Positions 47,437-56,590 of a stretch of DNA of 64,000 nt are shown one piece after another. The stretch is from Candidatus Odyssella thessalonicensis L13 (GTDB taxonomy: Bacteria > Pseudomonadota > Alphaproteobacteria > Paracaedibacterales > Paracaedibacteraceae): contig NZ_AEWF01000002.1 of NCBI RefSeq assembly GCF_000190415.1, positions 124,001 to 188,000 of the forward strand. The letters are read 5' to 3'. Position 1 is the first letter of the stretch. Each line of letters begins with the position of its first letter. Below the pieces are notes generated by a model, which was not told where the DNA came from, did no database searches, and saw nothing but the letters and a program-made list of their open reading frames with translations. Made by a program: the position numbers and the translations under genes.

Positions 47437-48738
47437 TTGCAAAATCGCTTTTTACGCTTCCCTGATCCTATCTCTGTTCCTGATTGGCAGCCTTATTCAC
47501 ACGCTCAGGATCAAAGCCAAAATATAAAAGAATGGCAAAAGAGCGAGGGAAATTTAAGATTTAGAAATTTAAATCATCCTCCCTCATGGAAATTAGAACC
47601 CAATAATCTGATGCACGAATTATCTACGCTGTGTTACCAGTTTGAGAAACTTTTTGGCGCCTCACTTGCACCCGCTGAACAGGAGCAGGCATTATCAGTA
47701 TTTATAAGAGCTATCGAGTTAATAAGAAGAGATTATTTTTCTCTATCAGATGAAGAAATGGCTGAATGGTGTGCCAAAGGAAATCCTGAACTCAAGAAAC
47801 ACTTTGAAAAAAGTGAGAAGCAATTTGTTCAGAAGAGAGAAGAGATAATAAAGCACTTAGTGACGCTAATTGCGCAGTATGCGCCAGATAATTGGCGAGC
47901 CTGTTTCTATCTAGGGAGGCTTTATTACCAGGGGATAGAAGTAAGAGACAATATTTCAGCCAGGCCATATCTTTTGTTTGTCGATCGTAAGCAAGCTCAA
48001 GATTATTTTAATAGGGTTAATTGTTTAATTAAAGAGTGTGCTGAGCCGCTGGAAGGAAGCAAAGCTTGGCTCTTTTATGCTTGGTCCCGTTTACTCATTG
48101 ACGCAGAGAAGAGGCCAAATAGCTGCTTATCCGCGTCAAGTGAGCCTATTGAGAAAATGATAGATGCCTCCTTGTGCGCGTGGAGCCAAGCTGATGAATA
48201 CAATAATCTTCGCAATAGGGTGGAAAGATTATTTGAAGCTTTCCTGAAAAGCCCCTTCGGGTGGGTGCATCCGCTTATGCAACCAGACAGCCCTAATCTT
48301 AATCTTTATTATTCTCTGTGCCAGCCCTTTGAACACCAAGTTGTTAGAGCTGATTTTCCGTGTACAATTGATGCCCCTACACGCACTAGGGCAATTAATC
48401 TTATTGCGAAGAAATACTTGGCGATAAGACATGAGAGTAAGGAAACGCTGCCATCTCTACGAGAGATTTTAGATCCCTTAACTTTCATTATTGGTACAGG
48501 CTTCTTTGCTCCAAACTATTATTACCTTCATGTTTTTAACACTTTTAGAAGCATTCATCCTCAAACATATGAAGCAATTTATCAGGATCTGCTTGCTACG
48601 TTGAATGGACAAGCCGGTAAAAGCTTAGAACTAATGGAGAATATTCAAACTCGTGCCCAAGGTTTTCAAGCAAATTATTACGAGAAGTTTTTTGAAAAGG
48701 CTCAACGTTATCTTGATGATTTAAGTCAAGGGCAATGA
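47437..48738 (+). CDS. 3' part of the interrupted F-box-like gene, helical repeats
   Basis: In the same frame as the upstream part; the open frame really begins at 47362 just after the TAA. The nominal TTG start at 47437 lacks a ribosome site. The sequence is helical, with NKWLEQALAKGSKQAYLYVLQ just after the stop and a Sel1/TPR-like stretch near DNWRACFYLGRLYYQGI. Rich in Trp, Tyr and Phe. It is unlikely to be translated on its own. No known family over the full length. Confidence 0.55.
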   Translation: MQNRFLRFPDPISVPDWQPYSHAQDQSQNIKEWQKSEGNLRFRNLNHPPSWKLEPNNLMHELSTLCYQFEKLFGASLAPAEQEQALSVFIRAIELIRRDYFSLSDEEMAEWCAKGNPELKKHFEKSEKQFVQKREEIIKHLVTLIAQYAPDNWRACFYLGRLYYQGIEVRDNISARPYLLFVDRKQAQDYFNRVNCLIKECAEPLEGSKAWLFYAWSRLLIDAEKRPNSCLSASSEPIEKMIDASLCAWSQADEYNNLRNRVERLFEAFLKSPFGWVHPLMQPDSPNLNLYYSLCQPFEHQVVRADFPCTIDAPTRTRAINLIAKKYLAIRHESKETLPSLREILDPLTFIIGTGFFAPNYYYLHVFNTFRSIHPQTYEAIYQDLLATLNGQAGKSLELMENIQTRAQGFQANYYEKFFEKAQRYLDDLSQGQ

Positions 48739-49223
48739 TTGGTTGCACAGGCAGGCCCTTGGTGGTCTCGCCCTATTTATAGAGGTTAATGAGATGGCTT
48801 TATAAAGAGGCACCTAGGAAAGGTCATCATTAACTTCAAGCTTAACCATCAACCCTAGACAGAAGCACCTGTTCATTTCTATTGGTTGCTAGAAGACTTC
48901 TGAGATTTTAATACCTTGGCCATTTTATTAAGGGCTAGCCATCTCCCACTTATTAGCAGCTGTCGTGGGTTAAAGTCTGTACCTAGAACTTTCTCAAAAG
49001 GTTAAGAGAGGAGAGGTTGTCTACAGGGGGCCAAGCTTGCTCTTCTCATGGACAGGTCTCAGAAAACTTGAGGATGCTGCTCTGCTGAAGAAGAGGCTAC
49101 AAAAATATTAAAAAACAAACTTAAAGCGGATATGAGAAATAGAGCCCTACGCCTCCTCTAAGCTTGTTTTTTAGAGATATCTTTATCAAGAAAGTTTATA
49201 CCAATCAGAAAACAAAGTTAGAA
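48739..49223. other. Intergenic region carrying repeat copy 1
   Basis: 485 nt without a supported gene. It contains one copy of the ~105-nt direct repeat described separately. The rest shows no RNA gene. Confidence 0.5.
48950..49054. repeat. Direct repeat copy 1 flanking the glycine-rich membrane gene
   Basis: Shares with the copy at 50484-50590 a 19-nt identical core (AGCTGTCGTGGGTTAAAGT, 48958-48976), then similar TTCTCAA.AGG.GTTAA.AGAG and GCCAAGCTTG..CT.CTCATGGA blocks in the same order and orientation. The gene at 49224 lies between the two copies. Confidence 0.65.
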
Positions 49224-50051
49224 TTATGGTTTTAAGATAATAGGGTTGTACTTTTCTGGATGACGTTGCGTAAGTTGTGGTATTATCTTACCGTCGAGCT
49301 CAACTAAGGACCAAGGCATATAGGGCTCATATATTGAAAAAAATTTCTCTTCGAGATAGTCAAGCTTTGCTTGCTTATATTCTTCCTCGACCTCAGGAAT
49401 TTCTAAATCGGAGATTTTCTTGTGAGCCTTATAAATTACTTTAGCTGTTTTAAAGAAAGTTGGTTTGAAGTGATACTGAATTTTATGTGTAGTCATTGTT
49501 ACTGGAATCATAACCGTACCTAAAACGGCACCAACTGGAATACCTAAGCATGCAGCTATTACTGTACCAACGGCAGCTCCTGCTGATACTCCTATTGCTC
49601 CACCTATTACGACAGGGGCTCCCTTTAAACTGATAATTGAAAAAGGTAAACCAAGGCCTAATCCTATCACTCCTCCTGTCACCACACTAATAGGAACAGT
49701 TGCACACCCTACCATTAATGAAGTTAGCCCCATGCCTTGTAGAGGAGTTAGAATTAATTTTTCACTAACAGGATGGCGTTTAAATGGATCTTTGAAGATG
49801 GAATGGAGTTTTAAGGTATAGCGTTTACCAAAATTTGTAGTATACTTCTTTTCCTTAAGGCGATTTTCTTCTTTTAGGTATTTTTTTAGATTATTTTGAA
49901 ATCTTGCCTCAACCTTATCAACTTTTTGAAGCAAACAATCTATTTGCTGTATTGATTTACTGGATTCTGTCGTGACAATTTCATTTGCTCTCACAAGTTC
50001 GATAGCCATATAAAATATTAAAAATTGGCAAAAAGTGTTTTTAGCTCTCAT
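49224..50051 (-). CDS. Exported glycine-rich membrane protein
   Basis: 275 residues from ATG 50051, which has GAGGGGAA upstream; the frame opens at 50069. Signal peptide MRAKNTFCQFLIFYMAIELVRA. A coiled-coil/charged region (30-80) is followed by a hydrophobic glycine-zipper block (about 100-185: VTGGVIGLGLGLPFS, VVIGGAIGVSAGAAVGTVIAA, IPVGAVLGTV), then a charged tail. Gly-zipper blocks insert in membranes and oligomerise. With a signal peptide it could be an outer-membrane or secreted membrane-inserting protein. Bounded by direct repeats on both sides. Confidence 0.75.
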   Translation of the reverse strand: MRAKNTFCQFLIFYMAIELVRANEIVTTESSKSIQQIDCLLQKVDKVEARFQNNLKKYLKEENRLKEKKYTTNFGKRYTLKLHSIFKDPFKRHPVSEKLILTPLQGMGLTSLMVGCATVPISVVTGGVIGLGLGLPFSIISLKGAPVVIGGAIGVSAGAAVGTVIAACLGIPVGAVLGTVMIPVTMTTHKIQYHFKPTFFKTAKVIYKAHKKISDLEIPEVEEEYKQAKLDYLEEKFFSIYEPYMPWSLVELDGKIIPQLTQRHPEKYNPIILKP

Positions 50052-50483
50052 TTTATTCCCCTCAATCATATATCCTTCTCAATTCTGTAATCATTGTTAA
50101 AGAAGGACAAGTTTGTTTCTATTTTATTAAAATATTAATTCTGATAAAATGGGTGATCTTTACTAGAATCTTTAAGCTTTTTCAAAATTTGAAATCCATC
50201 TCGTAGATGTCTTTTTTGATTAAAGAGTCTATTTCTAAGAGGCCTATATAAGATTCTGAAATCAAGCTAAACGGCACTTGCGCAAATTTAATGGTATTGC
50301 AAAAGAAAGTTTCGAGCCATTTTTAAAAGGGGCGACGAGTGTTGCCTTAATCCAGGCCCAAAACGTCAATTAACAGTATCAAAACACTTGCTTAAACGTT
50401 ATCTAAAATGATTATCTAGGACAGTCCTAACTCTAAAATTTTTTAGAACAAGGGGTGCTTTACTAATTTCTAACCTTCTTACC

Positions 50484-50590
50484 CCACCAGTAGCTGTCGT
50501 GGGTTAAAGTTTATTACTAAATTGTTCTCAAGAAGGAGTTAACAGAGGGGGTTACTGCGGGAAAGGCAAACTTGGTCTGCTCATGGAGCG
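50484..50590. repeat. Direct repeat copy 2
   Basis: The 19-nt core AGCTGTCGTGGGTTAAAGT at 50492-50510 is identical to copy 1 at 48958-48976; similarity continues about 80 nt on with small gaps. Confidence 0.65.
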
Positions 50591-50621
50591 GTGTTGAACT
50601 ATTGCCTATAATCCGTAATTT

Positions 50622-50670
50622 AAAAGCCCTCCTTTAACCTAGTGCAAATCCTAGATAGGTAAGGAGGGCA
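50622..50670 (-). terminator. Rho-independent terminator of tig-clpP
   Basis: On the minus strand a long stem (GCCCTCCTT.ACC / GGTT.AAGGAGGGC) is followed by TTTTAAATT. It lies about 26 nt beyond the clpP stop. Confidence 0.85.
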
Positions 50671-50695
50671 AAATGCTTTTATTAGCATTAATCTT

Positions 50696-51340
50696 TTATT
50701 TGTCTTTATCTGCTTCTAACGTAAGACTCTTAGGGCGCTCAGTAACCACATGATCAATTAAGCCAAACGCCAAAGCTTCCTCGGCTGACATGAAGTTATC
50801 CCGCTCCATGGCCCGTTCAATTTCTTCTAAAGATTTGCCAGTATGATGCACATACATCTGGTTAAGGCGCTGGCGCATTTTTAAGATTTCACGAGCATGG
50901 ATCTCAATGTCCGTGGCTTGGCCTTGGGCGCCGCCGGAAGGCTGGTGAATCATTACTCGGGCATTTGGTAAGCTGTAGCGTTTACCTTTAGTGCCAGCTG
51001 TTAATAGCAAAGATCCCATGGAACAGGCTTGCCCCATGCACAGGGTGGTAATATCACACTTAACATAGCGCATGGTATCGTAAATGGATAATCCGGCAGT
51101 CACAACCCCACCCGGCGAGTTAATATACAGAACAATGTCTTTGTTCGGATTTTCGGATTCTAAGAAAAGGATTTGAGCACAAATTAAGCTGGCCATTTCA
51201 TCATAAACTTGGCCAGTAACAAAAATAATACGCTCTTTTAAAAGGCGGGAGTAAATGTCGTAGGACCGCTCCCCCCGGTTAGTTTGTTCGACAACAATTG
51301 GAACCAAATTGCTAACCATCGAAGAGCGATCGACTATCAT
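50696..51340 (-). CDS. clpP: ATP-dependent Clp protease proteolytic subunit
   Basis: 214 residues. Serine protease core of the ClpXP/ClpAP barrel. Catalytic triad visible: Ser107 in GQACSMGS, His132 in MIHQPSGG and Asp181 in [19 protein letters not shown] is the strand-turn motif of the oxyanion region. It starts 2 nt after the tig stop, so the two genes are co-translated. Confidence 0.98.
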   Translation of the reverse strand: MIVDRSSMVSNLVPIVVEQTNRGERSYDIYSRLLKERIIFVTGQVYDEMASLICAQILFLESENPNKDIVLYINSPGGVVTAGLSIYDTMRYVKCDITTLCMGQACSMGSLLLTAGTKGKRYSLPNARVMIHQPSGGAQGQATDIEIHAREILKMRQRLNQMYVHHTGKSLEEIERAMERDNFMSAEEALAFGLIDHVVTERPKSLTLEADKDK

Positions 51341-51342
51341 AC

Positions 51343-52770
51343 TTACTCACCTTTTGCTTTAGACGTTTTCCCTTTAGAAGTCTTTTTAGCAGGAGCTTTT
51401 TCAGTCGTCTCGTCCTCAGCCTCAAAGCCAGGAACAACGCCGCGAATTGCTTCGATCAGCTGTTCCGGAGACACTTTTTTCTCAGCTAATTTTACCTCTG
51501 TTAAGATAAAGTCTACCACCTTATCTTCCAAAATGGGAGCAGCAATTTGTTCGACTGCTTGTGGATTTTTTTGGAAGAAAGCAAAAACTTCTTTTGTTTG
51601 GTTAGGATAACGCATAGCTTCTTGGAAAATTGCTTGGCGGATTTCGACGTCTTCCACTTTAATTTTCTTTTCACGCGCAACTTCAGAAATAATTAATCCT
51701 AAGCGGACGCGGCGTTCAGAAATTTCACGATACTCTTTCTTGAGTTCGTCTTCGGAGCGGTTGTCATCTTCTTCCAAGGTTCCATTGCGGCGTGCTTCTT
51801 CGAGTTCTTGGCGAAGACGCGACCAGATAGCATTGAACTCATTTTCAACCATAGCTTCTGGCAGATCAAAGGAATAGTCGCTGTTCAGGGCATCGAGTAA
51901 GTGACGCTTTAAGCGCATGCGGGACAGATTGGTATATTCTCTCTCTAGGGCTTCTTGAACGCGCTTTTTAAAGTCATCAACGCTTTCGCAGCCAAACTCT
52001 TTTGCCAGCTCATCATTCAGTTCAACCTTGGCAGGTTCTTCAATTTTTGTAACGGTCAACTCAAGCTTTAAATCTTTTCCTGCTACTGCTTTATTGCCAA
52101 AGTCTTCTGAAAACTTTTCAGTAACTTCAAGGCTATCTCCAGCTTTAACCCCTTTAACGGCGGCTTCAAGGGCGCCCGAGAGAAGTTTTTCTTCACTGCC
52201 AACAATGACATGCATATGTTTATCAAAGCCTTTAAACGCTTTACCATCAACGGTGGCTTGAACATCCAAATGGATAAGGTCGTCATCCTTAGCAGCTCGA
52301 GCTTTTGCTAAAGGTTGGAATTTCTTGTGATTGGTCACAATTTCATCAATTTTCTTGGTCACTTCAACGGCAGGAATGTCTACGACCAACTTTTCCAGCT
52401 TAATTTTATCAAAGCCTTTTAATTCAATGGTTGGCAGTACTTCAAACTCGATCTTAACTTCTAAATCTTTACCTTCATCAAAAGCTTCAATGGAAACCTT
52501 TGGTTGGGCAGCTTGGCGAAGATTGTTCTCTTTTGAGATCTGGCTTACGGCAGTACGGATCACGGCTTCCACAGCATCTTGAGTAGCATCTGGACCATAG
52601 CGTTGTTTTAAAATGGTTGTCGGGATCATGCCTGGGCGGAAGCCAGCCATTTTTACTTTCTTTCCGATAACCGTTAAACGCTCATGAATACGGGTGTCCA
52701 TATCTGATGAAGGAACGACCACATTAAATTCTTGCTTCAATCCTTGTGCCGATGTGCGGGAGATCTTCAT
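51343..52770 (-). CDS. tig: Trigger factor chaperone
   Basis: 475 residues. Ribosome-bound folding chaperone with prolyl isomerase activity. The N-terminal ribosome-binding domain has [17 protein letters not shown] (signature G-F-R-x-G-x-x-P). A central FKBP-type domain (about 155-235, [17 protein letters not shown] onward) is followed by the long helical C-terminal domain. A Lys/Ala-rich tail ([18 protein letters not shown]) is a usual ending. Downstream of tRNA-Leu on the same strand, upstream of clpP. Confidence 0.97.
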   Translation of the reverse strand: MKISRTSAQGLKQEFNVVVPSSDMDTRIHERLTVIGKKVKMAGFRPGMIPTTILKQRYGPDATQDAVEAVIRTAVSQISKENNLRQAAQPKVSIEAFDEGKDLEVKIEFEVLPTIELKGFDKIKLEKLVVDIPAVEVTKKIDEIVTNHKKFQPLAKARAAKDDDLIHLDVQATVDGKAFKGFDKHMHVIVGSEEKLLSGALEAAVKGVKAGDSLEVTEKFSEDFGNKAVAGKDLKLELTVTKIEEPAKVELNDELAKEFGCESVDDFKKRVQEALEREYTNLSRMRLKRHLLDALNSDYSFDLPEAMVENEFNAIWSRLRQELEEARRNGTLEEDDNRSEDELKKEYREISERRVRLGLIISEVAREKKIKVEDVEIRQAIFQEAMRYPNQTKEVFAFFQKNPQAVEQIAAPILEDKVVDFILTEVKLAEKKVSPEQLIEAIRGVVPGFEAEDETTEKAPAKKTSKGKTSKAKGE

Positions 52771-52805
52771 AGTTTACTCTGCCTAAATGTAATGATTAAT
52801 TTGAG

Positions 52806-52890
52806 TGGTGCGGGCGGAGGGACTTGAACCCCCACGGCTCTCGCCGCCAGAACCTAAATCTGGTGTGTCTGCCAATTTCACCACGCCCGC
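52806..52890 (-). tRNA. tRNA-Leu (anticodon UAG)
   Basis: 85 nt including the encoded CCA. 7-bp acceptor stem GCGGGCG / CGCCCGC, D-loop with GG-like TTGGCAG, anticodon stem CCAGA / TCTGG around loop TTTAGGT (anticodon TAG), a long class II variable arm and T-loop GGTTCAAGTCC. The long variable arm confirms Leu. It lies 36 nt upstream of tig. Confidence 0.97.
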
Positions 52891-53109
52891 ATAAGACGTA
52901 TAATCTTGATGATAAATAATCTCTACCTTACTCTGATCTGATTTTCAATAACAATTTTGCTATTATCCGTAATAAATGACCATAATAGAGCTGAATAACG
53001 GCACTTTTAGCAGGAAATTTCTCTGTTAAGGTTCCCGGTCTTTTTACTAGTAGGGCTTTGAAAGCAGCTATCATTTTAACCTTCTGAAGAATTCAATATC
53101 CATAAGTGC

Positions 53110-54297
53110 TTAAGCCTTATCCTTAAGGGCTTGATCAGCCAAGAATAATTGATTGATAATCATTTCTGACTTTTCTAAGTCAGTGGCTTCGGGGAAAAGA
53201 TTTTCTGTTGTTATTAAATAAATATAGGCCGCCACATAGCGCCCGCAATCGGTGGTATTGAAAGCATTCTGATGGCCAGAGTAGTAGGCCGGCTTAATTT
53301 TAAGGGATGGAAGTACCGTGGCTGCTTGCCTGTAGATTTCTTGAGGATCATACCATTGTTGAAAGTATTTAGGATCATAAAGTTGGCCGTAAATCTGCGA
53401 TGTGCCGGCTGTGGATTTTATGGTGAGCAAAGTAAAATGCCGCCGTGTATCTTGGGACTGTGCTAGGGGAATAAGAATTTGAAAGGGTCGCTCCAAAAGC
53501 TCTGGGTATTCCAAAAGAATGGCTCGAAGCGCTTCGGTTACCGAGAGATTGCCGGCAGTTGTTTTTAGCTGGTCATCGGTGGCGTCTGTAACTACGCGCG
53601 TCACAATGCTTGTATAATGGTCGGTTTTAAGGATGCTGAAGGTTGGGGGACATGTGCCCACGTTATCAATGGATGTATAAGTTTCAGAATCTTTCCAGTA
53701 AGAAAAGCTTGCCAATAATTCACGGGCCCTGCTTGATAAGTAGCTGGGGGTCAAGGCGGGTCCGAAAGTCCTGGTTAAGCTTAAGTTAAAAAAGGAATGG
53801 GGCACCAGAGAGGATGCGTCTAAAATTGGCTTTTTGAGCAGGGGCTCCTCAATAAAATAGGGGCGGTAATCAAGGAGAGCCTGGAATAAGTAATTAAGGC
53901 TCTTAAGCTCTGAGGAGGGGATTTCTTTGCCAGAAAACAGCAAGGAGTACAACGGTAAGGGAGAATTTAAAGCCTGCTGTAAGCAATTCATAGTGTCAAA
54001 ATCTTCTCGGTTATAACCGAGCTCTTTGCGAAGAGTTTCGCCTACTCTCTCACGGGTCAATTCCTGCTCTTGACAGAGCATTGGTAATGCGTTTAGCTTG
54101 CCGAGAGCCGGTTGGCCATACTGGTCGTTGCCAAGGAGCTCGGTCAAATGGATATTAATCTTACTAAGAATATGATACACTCGGGTCGTTGGAGGCTCTG
54201 GCAAACCCTGGATTTCTTGGCTGGTGGCGCAGCACGTCGTGAGGAGAGAAATAAAAGTGTACAACACGAGAAAGATCGTCGCTTTTTGATTCAGCAT
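53110..54297 (-). CDS. Exported Ulp1/C48-like cysteine protease
   Basis: 395 residues. Residues 1-24 are a signal peptide with Cys-rich end (LLTTCCA), perhaps a lipobox. Residues 25-270 are of unknown fold. The C-terminal ~110 residues have the order of clan CE proteases: RRHFTLLTI (His287), QLYDPKYF (Asp308), a Gln at 343, and NTTDCGRYVAAYIYLI (nucleophile Cys351 in the canonical DCG). In eukaryotes this fold is the Ulp1/SENP SUMO or NEDD8 protease; in bacteria it appears in secreted deubiquitinases and acetyltransferases. The Gln-to-Cys spacing is a little longer than in Ulp1. I infer a secreted enzyme acting on host ubiquitin-like modifiers. Divergent from atpC. Confidence 0.75.
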   Translation of the reverse strand: MLNQKATIFLVLYTFISLLTTCCATSQEIQGLPEPPTTRVYHILSKINIHLTELLGNDQYGQPALGKLNALPMLCQEQELTRERVGETLRKELGYNREDFDTMNCLQQALNSPLPLYSLLFSGKEIPSSELKSLNYLFQALLDYRPYFIEEPLLKKPILDASSLVPHSFFNLSLTRTFGPALTPSYLSSRARELLASFSYWKDSETYTSIDNVGTCPPTFSILKTDHYTSIVTRVVTDATDDQLKTTAGNLSVTEALRAILLEYPELLERPFQILIPLAQSQDTRRHFTLLTIKSTAGTSQIYGQLYDPKYFQQWYDPQEIYRQAATVLPSLKIKPAYYSGHQNAFNTTDCGRYVAAYIYLITTENLFPEATDLEKSEMIINQLFLADQALKDKA

Positions 54298-54440
54298 TCA
54301 GGAGAAAACTCTGCTAAGGGACTATCTAAACATCTTAGTTTTACAGTCAATATTTGTCCAGGAGCACAATGCGGATACAGCTCGACAAATGTAGCGAAAC
54401 ATTCTACCATAAGGTAACGTGCTAAATTGAGGAGGTCGCC

Positions 54441-54716
54441 ATGGCAAGACAATTATTAGATGACCAATTGAGTTTAAGTATTATCACACCTGAACAAACT
54501 CTGTATACAGGTGACGTTTCTATGGTTGTCATCCCTGGCGCTGAAGGGGATTTTGGCGTACTTCCTAAACATGCACCTTTTATAAGTACACTACGGGCAG
54601 GCGAGATTAAAGTGTATCGTAATGATACCGTCAGCGATGTGTTCAGAATAACAGGGGGCTTTGCTGAAGTTGTGAATGATAAATGCCAAATTGTTGCAGA
54701 CGGACTGTTAAGCTAG
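54441..54716 (+). CDS. atpC: ATP synthase F1 epsilon subunit, short form
   Basis: 91 residues. Holds the N-terminal beta-sandwich domain of epsilon (SIITPEQTLYTGDVSMVVIPG, EGDFGVLPKHAPFISTLRAG, RITGGFAEV) and ends there, without the C-terminal helical hairpin that inhibits ATP hydrolysis in most bacteria. Strong GAGGAGGT ribosome site. It lies 5.4 kb from atpD and on the opposite strand, whereas atpC normally follows atpD. Immediately upstream of ftsZ. Confidence 0.93.
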   Translation: MARQLLDDQLSLSIITPEQTLYTGDVSMVVIPGAEGDFGVLPKHAPFISTLRAGEIKVYRNDTVSDVFRITGGFAEVVNDKCQIVADGLLS

Positions 54717-54811
54717 TTTATTGGATATTTATATAAAACTGTGGCATTTGTATTTTCTTTGGGCAATGATATAAGTTAAATTATATGTCAATTTGAGTTG
54801 AGGGATCTTTA

Positions 54812-56386
54812 ATGGCGATGGATACGGAATTGAGGCCACGCATCACAGTCGTGGGAGTAGGCGGTGCAGGCGGAAACGCCGTAAACAATATGATTCGAGC
54901 AAAACTGGAAGGTGTCGAGTTCGTCGTTGCCAATACAGATGCTCAAGCTCTTGCTCAATCTTTAGTGCCGGCAGAACATCGCATTCAATTAGGCTTAAGC
55001 GTTACGCAAGGGCTGGGGGCTGGGTCTAAACCCGATGTCGGCCGGTCAGCCGCCGAAGAATCCCACGACGATATCACCCGTCTGATTAAAGGCAGCAATA
55101 TGGTTTTCATTACCGCCGGTATGGGCGGAGGAACCGGAACAGGGGCGGCACCCGTTATCGCCCGGGCTGCCCGGGAGCTGGGAGTGCTGACCGTGGGTGT
55201 GGTCACTAAACCATTCCATTTTGAAGGATCCCACCGCACTCGTACGGCTGATAAAGGTATTGATGAATTACAGCAGTATGTTGATACCTTGATCATTATC
55301 CCTAATCAAAATCTATTCCGTATCGCCAATGAGCGCACAACCTTTGCCGACGCCTTTAAAATGGCTGACGATGTCTTATATTCGGGTGTTCGCGGGGTTA
55401 CCGATCTTATGATTATGCCCGGATTGATTAACCTTGACTTTGCTGATATCCGGGCCGTGATGGCAGAGATGGGCAAAGCCATGATGGGTACAGGCGAGGC
55501 CCAAGGCGAACGGCGGGCTTTGGATGCGGCAGAAGCAGCAATTTCTAATCCATTGTTGGATGATGTGTCGATGAAAGGGGCGCGTGGTGTCCTGATCAAT
55601 ATTACGGGCGGATTCGATATGACGCTCTATGAAGTTGATGAAGCCGCCAACCGCATTCGCGATGAAGTTGACCCTGATGCTAACATCATCTTTGGTTCCA
55701 CCTTCGATGAAAAGCTTAATGGCACCATGCGGGTGTCTGTGGTCGCCACGGGCATTGGCAGCTTTAAACCTAATCATGCTTCTGTTTCACCGATCCATAC
55801 GGCCACAAAAGCTGAGCCAGAAAAAAATACCTCCTCAGGTTTTGGGGCCTCTAGCTTTGCAAGCCGAGATTTTGGCTTTGGGGTTTCCAGTTTCACAGCG
55901 CCACGAACAACTGAGCCTGCCCCACAGGCGTCAGCTTCGTCCTTTAAAGCAACCAGCCAAGAAGAAAATGCTTCTGAGTCCGCTCCAGAAACTGCATCTT
56001 CTAAGCCAGACTTGAGTAGTCAAGATGCGGCCTCTACCGGTGAAGAAAAAACAGAAGCTATGATCAATGATATTGTCACGGATCTGGGAAAGACGCGCGA
56101 TAAGGTGGAAGCTATCCTTGAAGATGCAGCCGCATCTACTGATTCTGAAGCTGCCGCCTCTTCTCAACAGAGTGCCGCGCTCAGTATTGATGCAGCTCCT
56201 GAGAAGAAGAAGACAATTTCTTTATTTGAACGCTTTACCGGGGTGGCTCGTAGCCGCGGTAATGCCCCCGAGGAAGACACGACGTCCGCTAAACGGTCAA
56301 GCCCAATTATATCGGCCGCTGACAAGCAAGACGAGGAAGATAATGACATCCTCGAAATTCCTGCATTTTTAAGGCGTGAAGGATAA
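54812..56386 (+). CDS. ftsZ: Cell division GTPase FtsZ
   Basis: 524 residues. Tubulin-like GTPase that forms the division ring. [15 protein letters not shown] at the start, GTP-binding loop [13 protein letters not shown], synergy-loop region and conserved NADAQ-type segment ([10 protein letters not shown]). Residues 330-500 are a long acidic Ser/Ala/Glu-rich linker, then the conserved C-terminal peptide [12 protein letters not shown] for FtsA/ZipA/MinC binding. ftsA and lpxC are not adjacent as in many alphaproteobacteria. GAGGGATC ribosome site. Confidence 0.98.
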   Translation: MAMDTELRPRITVVGVGGAGGNAVNNMIRAKLEGVEFVVANTDAQALAQSLVPAEHRIQLGLSVTQGLGAGSKPDVGRSAAEESHDDITRLIKGSNMVFITAGMGGGTGTGAAPVIARAARELGVLTVGVVTKPFHFEGSHRTRTADKGIDELQQYVDTLIIIPNQNLFRIANERTTFADAFKMADDVLYSGVRGVTDLMIMPGLINLDFADIRAVMAEMGKAMMGTGEAQGERRALDAAEAAISNPLLDDVSMKGARGVLINITGGFDMTLYEVDEAANRIRDEVDPDANIIFGSTFDEKLNGTMRVSVVATGIGSFKPNHASVSPIHTATKAEPEKNTSSGFGASSFASRDFGFGVSSFTAPRTTEPAPQASASSFKATSQEENASESAPETASSKPDLSSQDAASTGEEKTEAMINDIVTDLGKTRDKVEAILEDAAASTDSEAAASSQQSAALSIDAAPEKKKTISLFERFTGVARSRGNAPEEDTTSAKRSSPIISAADKQDEEDNDILEIPAFLRREG

Positions 56387-56427
56387 ACCCTCTCGAAAGA
56401 AATTAAGGGATCGTCTGTCATATGCAT

Positions 56428-56455
56428 GGCCTGAGGAGAAAGCTCTTCTCAGGCC
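56428..56455 (+). terminator. Terminator hairpin after ftsZ
   Basis: Stem GGCCTGAG.AGAA / TTCTCAGGCC with a short loop, followed by TTCTGTTATAACTT. Confidence 0.75.
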
Positions 56456-56590
56456 TTCTGTTATAACTTGAAAAATAATAGCTGCGTTCTTAGAGCACTG
56501 GCTAAGAATTAAACAAGTTGCCTATCTTATTTTAGAAATGGGTCTTTATTACGGTTTGAGTATAAGAATAAAAATTCTGGAAATAATCGC

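Larger units (their letters stand above)
50070..50695. other. 626-nt intergenic region with repeat copy 2 and the clpP terminator
   Basis: It holds the AT-rich promoter side of the gene at 49224, the second repeat copy and the tig-clpP terminator. clpX, which often follows clpP, is absent. No other gene seen. Confidence 0.5.

Noticed and set aside
55046-56427. Several frames of 62-133 codons overlapping ftsZ on both strands
   Set aside because: ftsZ is intact and conserved over the whole stretch; overlaps reflect base composition.
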